From Microcyclospora pomicola (Eukaryota > Ascomycota > Dothideomycetes > Capnodiales), in assembly GCA_002786065.1 (NCBI GenBank), contig NHNY01000001.1:744001-808000 (forward strand): a stretch of 64,000 nucleotides of DNA. Direction: 5' to 3'. The translations under genes were made by a program, and so were the position numbers. Every line of letters begins with the position of its first letter. The stretch's first letter is position 1. The notes under the pieces were generated by a model. That model was not told the origin of the DNA. It made no database searches and worked only from the letters and a program-made list of their open reading frames with translations. This document shows positions 22,345-31,022 of this stretch, in pieces.

Positions 22345-24825
22345 TCATGGTCCGGTGAACGGCGTCTCGGGCCCGGCGATATCCTCGTTGCCGATCATGG
22401 TGTGGGAGCCGGTGATCGAGGCCATGGAATTTTCCGACGTCTCCTGAAGCACCTCGGCAGGCTGGGGAGGAGTCGCACCTTCAGCTGGGGTCTGGATGCC
22501 ACCGTGCTTTTCATGGCTGCCGACGTAGGTGTCGCGTTTGAGCTGCAGGAAGTCGAAGCCGGGTTGGGGAACACCGCCAGGGAGAGCGTGAGGGAACTGG
22601 CGGGGCTCGAGCTTGTTTGCAGCGGGAGATACAGTATCGGAGTCGCCTTCAGGGACTGTGTCGTTATCGTCATCAGCGACATCAGCATCGGTAACCTCTG
22701 TTGTCACAGCGACAATGGATCTGCCCTGGTGATGAGAAGCAAGGAGATCTTCGGCGAGCTTCTTCTCCATTTGCTCGATGGCAGCGGCAGGGTTCGTGGG
22801 AGTTGCGTGGCCAGAAGCAGTGGAGGTGGACGTCGTGTAAGAGGTGTCAGTAGCGGTGGGGATGACGTCCTTCTTACAGTGCATCCTGCCAGCGACGAAG
22901 TGGCAGTCGTGAGGAAGCATGTCGCCGTGGCGGCCTTTCACGACAGCAGTAGAGATGGCAGCGGCTTCGTGGATGTGGACTGTTGTATGGTTACCATGGT
23001 GCTTGCTGCAGCGAGCCTCGCCAGTCATGTTGTGGCTGATAGGATCAAGCATGTGGGCGAGAACCTTGACCAGACGTTTGCCACACAGGACTTCTCCATC
23101 GATCCTACGGCACCAGTCGCGACGCTCCTCCAGTCCCTGAGGCACGCCAGTGGCAGTCATGGGCTCGAAGACAGTCGTGGTAGTCTCCACAACGCCATCG
23201 TTGGTGGCAGTAGCAACATTGTGGTGCTTGGTGCAGGGTGCCTTGTGATGCTTGGTGCAGGTGATGTTGTGGTGCTCAAAATCGAGGACCTTGACAACGT
23301 CACTGTGCTTCACGCCATGTCGGGCTTTGTGGACAGCGTCGGTCAACTTGTTCCATTCTTCATGGTCGAAGAGGAGCGAGTTCGTGCGCTTCTCCAGCTC
23401 CGGCTCGTCCATGCTCTCAGGATCGGGATGTTCGAATTTCTCCACTGTGATCTTGACATCTCGATCTGCGAGTACGGCCGAACTTTTGTGGTGCTTGGTG
23501 CAGGTAACATTCTTGTGGTGCTCAGAGATGATGACTTCCACCGTTCCATTATGTTTCACATGATGGTGGCCCACTCCAAGAGCGTCAGCGAGTTGCTCGC
23601 CACAAAGAACTTTACCATGGAGGACACGGCACAAATTACGGCGCTTCTCTACAGCCACCGGGATATGCGTTGCCTCAGGAGTCGGGACGACGGTGACGGT
23701 GGTAGTGAGGTCACCAATAGCAGCAGTCTCGCTCACGGCGTTGATAAAAGGAGTCTCGGTGATGGTCTCCTTAAGGTGGGTGGCATTGAACATGGCGATT
23801 GAAAGGCTTTCAAGTCTCGATTCGTGCTTCAGGTTGTAATATTTTTCGCTCCAGACGATCTGACCATGGTGTCTACCACAGTTGTCCCAACGCGGCTTCA
23901 AGTTGGCGGTTTTATGAACGGTCGAATCACCAGTCAGAGTGGCAGTGGGGGTGACAATAACATAAGTCGTAGTCGTGGTGAACTCGTGCGCGTTACGGAT
24001 GGCGTCCACGAGAGAGTTTTCGGCGATGGCCACACGGTCAACTTCAGCAACATGCTTGCGATGGGCGGCCTCATAAGCTGAACCACAAAGGACCTTACCG
24101 TGGACTCTTCCACACAAGATATGACGCTTGTCAAGGTCGTTGGTCTCGTTGAGCAGCGTAGTGGCAGGACCTGAGACCATGGTAGGGGTGACAGTGGTGG
24201 TAGTGTCGAAGCCGTGAGTCCTCTTGCCGGCATGCTCAGCAAGGGACTCGGATAGCTGCTCTCCGCAGCGCATCTCACCACCGACCAAGCGACAATGCGG
24301 GAGGACACCGTCGATAACCTTCCCGATGTCGACAGTATGGGTCACGATCGACGAAGCAGCGGTGGAAACCGCTTCATCTTTACGGCCACGAGTGTGCATG
24401 GCCATCTTGGTGTGCTTGGCTATACAGCGGATGATGTTGTTAGTCGCATGTCCCAGCTCAAGATGTGGTACCACCGAAAACTTACGGCAGTGCAGGAAGT
24501 CATCGACCCAGGTGCACAAGTCACGACGCTTGTCGTGGACTACGCCTTTGGAAGTGCAGTGGGTCGGGGTCTCGCCAGCGTCGAAGTTCTGAGGGCCACA
24601 GTTGCGACCAAAGCAGTTGCCATGGTCGGAGGGCGCGAAGTATTGTTCGCAATCCTCAGAGCCGACGGGACTGGTAGCAGTGATGGCGGTAGCGGTGGCG
24701 ATGGCGGTGACGATGGCAGTGGTGGTCAGAGACGAGCCGAGTGTCGTGGAGACCAGGCTCAGTGGGCTACTGAGCACCTCAGTGATGATGCCCACTAGGA
24801 GCAGAAGCAGCACCTTGAGGTACAT
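22345..24825 (-). CDS. secreted Cys/His-rich repeat protein with dibasic sites (possible Kex2-processed precursor)
   Basis: No known family is recognised. The 826-residue intronless protein starts with a clear signal peptide (MYLKVLLLLLVGIITEVLSS). It then has repeated units of about 60-90 residues. Six units hold a Cys-x8-Cys hairpin: 104-113, 178-187, 238-247, 399-408, 572-581 and 641-650, for example CGRVHGKVLC and CRVLHGKVLC. A seventh (316-325) has Trp in place of the second Cys, and an eighth (about 478-530) lost both. Several units are preceded by dibasic residues (DKRR 98-101, DKR 232-234, EKRR 393-396, EKR 478-480, EERR 566-569). Thr-rich spacers (TTTTVTPT-like) separate units. Four short CTKHH/CSKHH motifs lie in the centre. 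The C-terminal 170 residues are acidic/Pro-rich. Secretion and Kex2 processing are inferences. No modifying enzymes are seen nearby. Confidence 0.75.
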   Translation of the reverse strand: MYLKVLLLLLVGIITEVLSSPLSLVSTTLGSSLTTTAIVTAIATATAITATSPVGSEDCEQYFAPSDHGNCFGRNCGPQNFDAGETPTHCTSKGVVHDKRRDLCTWVDDFLHCRKFSVVPHLELGHATNNIIRCIAKHTKMAMHTRGRKDEAVSTAASSIVTHTVDIGKVIDGVLPHCRLVGGEMRCGEQLSESLAEHAGKRTHGFDTTTTVTPTMVSGPATTLLNETNDLDKRHILCGRVHGKVLCGSAYEAAHRKHVAEVDRVAIAENSLVDAIRNAHEFTTTTTYVIVTPTATLTGDSTVHKTANLKPRWDNCGRHHGQIVWSEKYYNLKHESRLESLSIAMFNATHLKETITETPFINAVSETAAIGDLTTTVTVVPTPEATHIPVAVEKRRNLCRVLHGKVLCGEQLADALGVGHHHVKHNGTVEVIISEHHKNVTCTKHHKSSAVLADRDVKITVEKFEHPDPESMDEPELEKRTNSLLFDHEEWNKLTDAVHKARHGVKHSDVVKVLDFEHHNITCTKHHKAPCTKHHNVATATNDGVVETTTTVFEPMTATGVPQGLEERRDWCRRIDGEVLCGKRLVKVLAHMLDPISHNMTGEARCSKHHGNHTTVHIHEAAAISTAVVKGRHGDMLPHDCHFVAGRMHCKKDVIPTATDTSYTTSTSTASGHATPTNPAAAIEQMEKKLAEDLLASHHQGRSIVAVTTEVTDADVADDDNDTVPEGDSDTVSPAANKLEPRQFPHALPGGVPQPGFDFLQLKRDTYVGSHEKHGGIQTPAEGATPPQPAEVLQETSENSMASITGSHTMIGNEDIAGPETPFTGP
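22876..24516 (-). repeat. degenerate internal coding repeats, Cys-x8-Cys units
   Basis: Seven recognisable hairpin copies plus one cysteine-free copy occur within the secreted protein. The consensus is (K/R)R-x-x-C-x3/4-(G/D)-x-(V/M/L)-x-C-G. Distances between copies are about 74, 60, 78, 83, 85, 88 and 69 residues. Repeats are diverged at the DNA level, so this is an old duplication series. Confidence 0.75.
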
Positions 24826-25500
24826 TTCGGCGGTGTATGGTGCGCTGATGATCGAGAGAATTGAGGGAAGGGAAATTTATGGTGCAGTGAATGCCGAGCA
24901 AGAAGAGTTCAAGAGTTTGGAGGAGTAGAGTAGTGGAAATGGGGTTGTGATGTGGACCAGGAGAGAGATGGACAAACCTTATAGATGGCCGTGAGGACAT
25001 ATCTACCTTGTACTTGTCCTCTTGAAGGCATTTTGGTGGAACGATCAGTCATGCAGTAAATTCTTCTCATCTACATGACGTCCCAACGGAGATCTGATGA
25101 TCGAAACATCAGTCCAATGCTTGCATCCAGAATGAAGGAAAGTAAGATTATGGAAAGGGATGACAGGATCGGAACCAATCTTTCGAACGTGACCCCAGCC
25201 ACGAGAAGTGATGCATACCCGAGCATGCCCGCGTATTGCATGACTGTATACGAAAGCGAAACCGCAGATCATGGATATTCCCAGATGCACTCAACAAGGC
25301 TGACAAGCAGGCGTCCATGGAGCGTGAGCAGAGCTAGAATGACGGGACTGGCGGTGTTACGTCTAACGTAGGCCTCGACCAGGCATGATGCTTCTTTTTC
25401 GAATGAGCGATGCTCTAACTGGCTTCATTGATCTCCATGATCAATTAGCAGAAGGAGAGCCGAGGGTGAGGTCAAGAAAGAGCTGATAGTGTCCGGACCA
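24826..25500. promoter_or_regulatory. upstream region of the secreted repeat gene
   Basis: About 675 bp without a convincing gene. It presumably contains the promoter of the secreted repeat protein. I see no recognisable site. Confidence 0.4.
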
Positions 25501-25947
25501 CTATACGGACTCTGTCATGGTCACGTGATATCTCTTTGCAGAATAATGCATCTTGAAGTCTCCTGTGAGTCGGCCCGCATAGTCTTGCAACTGAGCTTCA
25601 GATTGGACGGGACCAAGTAAATCTATCCCTAAGCTCGGGATCTTGCCATCATTAGGTGGATGAGTCTCACGGCAGAAGAGCTTGAGGTGAAGTCTTTGCG
25701 TCGGGGAAGATTCCGCGGCCGCACGGTCAGAGTCTTCTACAACGACCACACGTCAGCTCAATGGGCTGAATACTTGCTGTCCGGACTTGATCCACGACAG
25801 TCTACTTCGATAAATGCGAGATATGGCTGATGAGTATACAGTCTGATGGATCTCACAGATTGAGATGCAGACAAAGACGGTGATCGGCTTTAAGCTACGG
25901 AGCTCATTCGGAATAGATGCTGTACCGCCTTTGTCAGCATTCACCAT
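25501..25947 (-). CDS. candidate two-exon hypothetical gene
   Basis: Two minus-strand open stretches can be joined. Exon 1 starts at an ATG at 25947 (MVNADKGGTASIPNELRSLK...). Exon 2 encodes ...PTQRLHLKLFCRETHPPNDG and ends at 25501. A possible intron has donor GTAGAC and acceptor GTTGTAG with a GCTGAC branch site about 24 bases before the end, about 69 bp, phase 1. The translation has balanced composition and no low complexity, but I recognise no family and the donor is weak. It would be divergent to the MFS gene. Chance is quite possible. Confidence 0.22.
25521..25528. promoter_or_regulatory. TCACGTGA palindrome
   Basis: Perfect 8-bp E-box palindrome of the type bound by Cbf1/USF-like bHLH factors in fungi. 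It lies at the 3' end of the candidate gene and 570 bp before the MFS transporter start. Function is inferred only. Confidence 0.3.
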
Positions 25948-26093
25948 GCTGCATGTGTTGTACAGCGATGACGATCAAGAAGAGCGAGAGAAAATATGAC
26001 TCGAATTTGAGGTTTCAATCGGTCTTCACTCGATCTCGCAAGAGGCATGTTTCTGCGAAGTGATGAGTTGCTCCAAACCACGACTATATCGAT

Positions 26094-27920
26094 ATGTCGA
26101 CCCACCACCGGCGGGAGCGCAAATTGCCTGTGCAGCAGCTTGCCATCCTTGGTGAGTACCGTCCAAACCCCGGCACAGTACGATACAGACACTGACTCTC
26201 CTCTCCAGCGATATGTCGTCTTTCTGAGCCCATAGCCAGCACCTCCATCTTCCCTTACCTGCCAGAAATGGTCAAGTCCTTCGGGGTGGCGGAGGCTGAT
26301 GTGGGTAAATGGGCTGGGATTTGTGCCGCTATGTTTTCAATATGTCAAGCTATGGTCGGTGTGCCTTGGGGTCGGTTCTCTGATATACACGGACGCAAAA
26401 TTGCGATTCTGCTTGGCCTCTCATCGACCATGATTACGACTTTGCTTTGGGGCTTCAGCACTAGTCTACCCATGGCTATCGTAGCTCGAGCGCTGCAGGG
26501 CATGGGTAACGGTAACGTTGGCATTCTTCGAACGACAGTGGCGGAGATGGTCCCGTTCAAAGAACTGCAGCCGCGAGCTTTCAGCCTCATGCCGGTGGTC
26601 TGGAACATTGGCTCGATATTTGGCCCGATGATTGGTGGTGCACTTGCAAATCCGTATCGCGTGAAACCTGGCGAGAGCATCGAGAACCCGACTTTGTTCG
26701 AAGCATATCCTTATGCGCTGCCAAACATCATTTCGGCATGTTTCTTCGCTGTCGGTATCACCACTGGAGTCTTGTTTCTTGAGGAAACGCTCGAGACACT
26801 GCAAGGGCGGAGGGACTGGGGTCTTCAACTCGGTGACAAGCTCCGCTTGATCTGTAAAGCTGCCTTTCAGCGGTTGAAGACAGACCCGACTCGGATTGCG
26901 CAAGATAGACGATCGAAAGATGGAGATGCCGAAACGCTGCTACAACAGCCGGAGGATGCAGAACCCATCGGTGATTTCGAACCACCTGCTATCAAAGCCA
27001 TCCAATCCCGACCTTCTATGCGCAATGTGCTAACGAAACAATCCATCCTCAACCTAGTAGCGTACACTTTCTTGGCTACTCACGCTATGGCCTTTGACCA
27101 GCTCCTCTCGGTGCTACTCGCCTTTCCCTCGCTCGCATCACACGACCCTGCCACCACCGCACCGTCCCAGGACAACCCACTACGCTTCGCAGCCGGCTTC
27201 AGCTTCGATCACTACTCAATCGGCGCCATCAGCACCGCCACAGGAATCGTCAGCATGCTCATCCAGTTCTTCATTTTCCCGCCAATCGCTCGCTCTTTTG
27301 GCATCCTGCGTTGCTATCGCATCTGCGCCTTCACCTTCCCCATGTTCTATCTACTACTGCCATTCACCGCGCTGCTGGGTTCACGGCCTGCGCAACTCGC
27401 GGCGCTCTTGGCGATCATGCTGCTCAAAGCTCTCGGCTGCATATTTGCATTCCCCTGCAGCACAATCCTGCTGACCAACTCCGCCTCGAGTATGCGCGTG
27501 CTCGGCACACTGAACGGCGTCGGGACGTCGGTCGCTGCGATTGGCCGCGCCTGCGGGCCAGCGGCGTGCGGCTGGGTGTTCACCGCTGGTGTCAGGGCAG
27601 GCTATGGCATTGCGCCGTGGTGGTTGATGGCAGCCATTGCAGCACTGGGCGCGATACCTGTGGTCTACATTGTGGAAGGGGAAGGCTTTGGAGGCGAGGA
27701 TGTCGAGGGAGAGCGAGAGGCTGGGAATGATGAGGAGGCATGTATGGCAGGTCAGATCGCTGGCAGTCATGGTCCCAGACGCAGCGAAGAGGCTGCGGAG
27801 GAGGCTGCGGAACCACGATCTGAGGCTGGGCGAGAGGACATGCCTGCCGAGCGACTCACTATGGGTCAGGCTGTTCGAAGTTACAGCAATAGTCAGGGCC
27901 ATGGTCGAGTGTTGCAGTAA
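26094..27920 (+). CDS. major facilitator superfamily transporter
   Basis: Membrane transporter of 589 residues, probably a drug/metabolite-proton antiporter of the tetracycline-resistance-like group; the substrate is unknown. Exons are 26094-26151 and 26209-27920, with a 57-bp intron (GTGAGT...CTCCAG). The start MSTHHRRERKLPVQQLAILA joins in frame to ICRLSEPIASTSIFPYLPEM, forming the first membrane helix. Motif A is intact (GRFSDIHGRK). RALQGMGNGNVGILRTTVAE and PVVWNIGSIFGPMIGG are the usual helix 4 and 5 signatures. A polar loop of about 110 residues lies between the two six-helix halves. The last 90 residues are an acidic, Ala/Glu-rich cytosolic tail. No cluster context suggests a substrate. 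Confidence 0.9.
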
Positions 27921-27966
27921 GATATTGGAATTGAATGCATGGCATCGTGAAACACTTCATATCTCA

Positions 27967-29313
27967 TTATAGAAAGTCTATTTCTTCGTCATGGCCAGAC
28001 CGCCCTTCAATACCATTCGCGTTCCCATTCATTCCCGTACCACCAAACTCATCCTCCGGTAGGTCATGTTCCACGCCAGCGTCTTGCGTATCGTCGACTT
28101 CTTCGTCGAGATCCTCAATAGGCCACGTCAAGATGACCGCCACACCTCCCAAGCCCTCCAACCTCTTCCCGCTCTCATGCATACTGCTCAGCACTCTCAC
28201 CTCACCTCCGGACTCCTTAACCTCATCTACCACACCCACCCACTTTTTCCGCACCGCGATGTCCTGGCTTCGAAACAGCGCGTTCGACACTAGCAGGACG
28301 CCACCGCCTTTACCCACCGCGCCCTTCGATACCGCGAGCATACATTCTTTCGGCCCGTACCACGCCTTGGCGTCGTCCTTTCGCACGAGCTCGAAGAAAC
28401 GATCCATGAGTAAAGTCTCGCGCGCGAATTTCGTGTCGGAGAGCTTGGAAGTCACAGCTGGAGATGCAAGGACTTCCGCAAGACTGTGGAGATGGCCTGA
28501 AGCGGAGTGCGCGATAGTAGTTTTCTGGATGAGGTTCTGCAGGAGTCTGTTGGTTCCCGTAGATGCCTGTGTCTTGATGAAAGAATAGAACGATTGCGCG
28601 GTGAATCCAGGAGAAGCAAGGAGTAATGGCTTAGGATCGGCTAGATCGCCGACTTGGCGAAGTAGAGTATCTAAGGTGGTCTGGTAGAATCGCTGAAGGG
28701 ATTTGTCGTGATCGGAGGAGCCCGCACGCTTTTTGGGGAGGTTGACTTCGATCCGTTGCCGGAGGATGGTCTGATGGTCTGTGATGAGACAGATGTTGGC
28801 AAAACCTTCCTGCATCACGACCGCCCAGAGCTGAGCTTTGGCATCTTGGTTGATGGACTCTTTCAGAATGTCCAAAGCCACGCTGTCCCACCCATCCGAT
28901 TTCTCCAGAGTGAAATTGCGCTGTAACTCGAGATCAAGAGTATGAAAGCCCCCAAGCTTGACATATTTGTTCTCTTCTGCCACGCGACCAGAAACATGTA
29001 GCTGTGCAGCTTGAGGATCAAAGTCAAGTTTCGTCACTCGAATCGTCAGGGTTGTGTGCACACGATCGACGCTGCGAGAGCCTGAGGAGGACTCTTGGGT
29101 GACCTTCCGCATGGCCGAGGCGCGCAGCAGGTCTGTCGGACGGATGAGGTTGTAGGCGTGCCACTGTCCATGTTGTCAGGTATGGAGTGGGGTTGCCAGG
29201 TTGACTGTACGGACTGGAAGAGATGCTCATACCATGTCCTCCGGTTCCTCAGGTAGTAGAGTGGCCGATCCGGAGCCATCCTTCTTTTCGATCGCTGATC
29301 TGATGAGACGCAT
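27967..29313 (-). CDS. DOM34: Dom34/Pelota ribosome-rescue factor
   Basis: eRF1-like protein that, with Hbs1, dissociates stalled ribosomes in no-go and non-stop mRNA decay. Exons are 29313..29233 and 29163..27967 (425 residues). Exon 1 gives MRLIRSAIEKKDGSGSATLL then PEEPEDM, and exon 2 continues WHAYNLIRPTDLLRASAMRK, reproducing the family N-terminus. The 69-bp intron has a GTATGA donor. Domain 2 has the PGFTAQSFYSF segment. Domain 3 contains LLVSNALFRSQDI and VRVLSSMHESGKRLEGLGGVAVILTW. An acidic tail ends the protein. As expected for Dom34, no GGQ motif is present. Confidence 0.95.
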
Positions 29314-29584
29314 GGTGTCTGAATCTATATCGCAACAGATGAGCGTGGGTTGGCAGGACAGCTCGTCGATGGTCGTTGAAATGTTTCGTACGAGCCCAAC
29401 CCCGCTGACGCAATGCAACACCGTGGTGATCAATGCTTTGGCAGCGTGATACAGTTAAGTCCGACGTTCTATGTCCGAAGCGAGATATGGGAACATGTAT
29501 AATAAGGTATCAACACTCTCTGCCGTGTTCAACCATCTCATTTCTATCAATATAGCTTCCTACTTTACTCAGGCAAATTGAGTG

Positions 29585-30798
29585 ATGCAAGCGTTGAAAC
29601 GTTTGCAATCCGTTGTTCAACATAGTTTGCCAGTCCAGAACCGAGCCTTCCACTCCTCAGTTTCAGCCATGGCGGGTATTGACATCAACTCGAAGCTGCG
29701 AATGAACTCTGGACACGATATTCCAGTGTTGGGTTTCGGTGAGTTCTGAGCGTTTGCTTCCGTCGTCAAAAAACTGAACCAGAAATAAATACCGCTGCGG
29801 CTACCCTATTTGTCAAGGGATTCCTCAATCTGCCTTCGAACCAACTAACAACTCGACACAGGGGTATATCAAACGTGAGCTGCAGACACGACGTCCTCGA
29901 AACAGCGTCCCATCATGTCTAACATTTCAACCACCAGACCAGCAGATGTCGCCGAGCATGTGACCTCCCATGCCATCCTCTCCGGCTACCGCCACGTCGA
30001 CTCCGCCACCGCATACCGGAACGAGCAACCCTCGTCAGCAGGAATGCTTCACGGGGCCTCCAAACTCTCCCTTCCGCGGTCCGAGCTCTTCTACACGTCC
30101 AAGGTCCCGCCGAAATGTATCAACTACGCCGACGCGAAAGCTTGCGTCGACCAGAGCCTGCAGACGACTGGGCTGGACTACATCGATCTGTATCTCCTGC
30201 ATGCCCCATACGGCGGCAAAGAGGGCCGTCTTGGCGCGTGGAGGGCGCTCGTCGAGGCCGTCAACGAGGGGAAAGTGAAGTCAATCGGCGTAAGCAATTA
30301 TGGCGTGCACCATCTGGAGGAATTGGAAGAGTGGCAAAAGGTCTGATCCCTCCTTTCTTGCTTTCAGCCAAGCATATGACCCTCTGCTGATCCCAACTCC
30401 ATTTCAAACAGACCCAGCCAGCATCTCAAGCCGGCGTCATCAGCGTGAACCAGGTCGAGCTGCACCCTTGGCTCGCCCGCGCAGACATCGTCACGTGGTG
30501 CCAGCAGCGCTCCATCGTGCTCGAAGCCTACTGCCCGCTGGTGCGCAACACGCGCGCCGACGATTCACTGCTCGTGCCCTTGGTCAAGAAGCACGGCAAG
30601 TCCGCCGCGCAGATCCTGCTGCGCTGGGGTGTGCAAAAGGGTTTCGTCATCCTGCCGAAAAGCGTGACGCCGTCGCGCATCGAGGAGAATGCACAGATCT
30701 ACGACTTTGCGCTCGATGAGCAGGACATGCAGAGCTTGGAGACGGGGAAGTATGAACCGTGCGCGTGGGATCCGACTGTTGCGACGCTGGACTCGTAA
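29585..30798 (+). CDS. aldo-keto reductase with a 13-nt micro-exon
   Basis: NADPH-dependent carbonyl reductase, TIM barrel, substrate unknown. Exons are 29585-29738, 29862-29874, 30938-less 29938-30340 and 30412-30798 (318 residues; the third exon is 29938-30340). The catalytic tetrad is visible: Asp and Tyr in HVDSATAYRNE, Lys in FYTSKVPP, His in YLLHAPYGG. The cofactor end has ILPKSVTPSRIEEN. Exon 2 contributes only GVYQT. The first ATG gives an Arg-containing leader (MQALKRLQSVVQHSLPVQNR) that resembles a mitochondrial presequence. A second in-frame ATG at 29669 would remove it. Introns are 123, 63 and 71 bp. The last donor is GTCTGA, which is weak, but phase and family continuity support it. 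Confidence 0.9.
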
Positions 30799-31022
30799 AG
30801 GGGCAAAGAGCGACGATTGCGAGCGTGTGGCGTTGCGCTTGATTGCGACTTTCGACAACGAACATGAGAATGAGTGATGCTTAGAACTTTAGTACTGCAG
30901 GGGAGACGCACCAACAGAGGCTGATAACGACGTATCTCATCTTAGCATACACGAACACATCCAAGGACAGCGCTAAAGTGGTGTCTATACATGGAAGTGG
31001 TCATCATAATCATCATTTTTGT

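Noticed and set aside
27381-27902. 173-codon frame antisense to the MFS transporter
   Set aside because: Shadow of membrane-helix and acidic-tail codons; no independent support.
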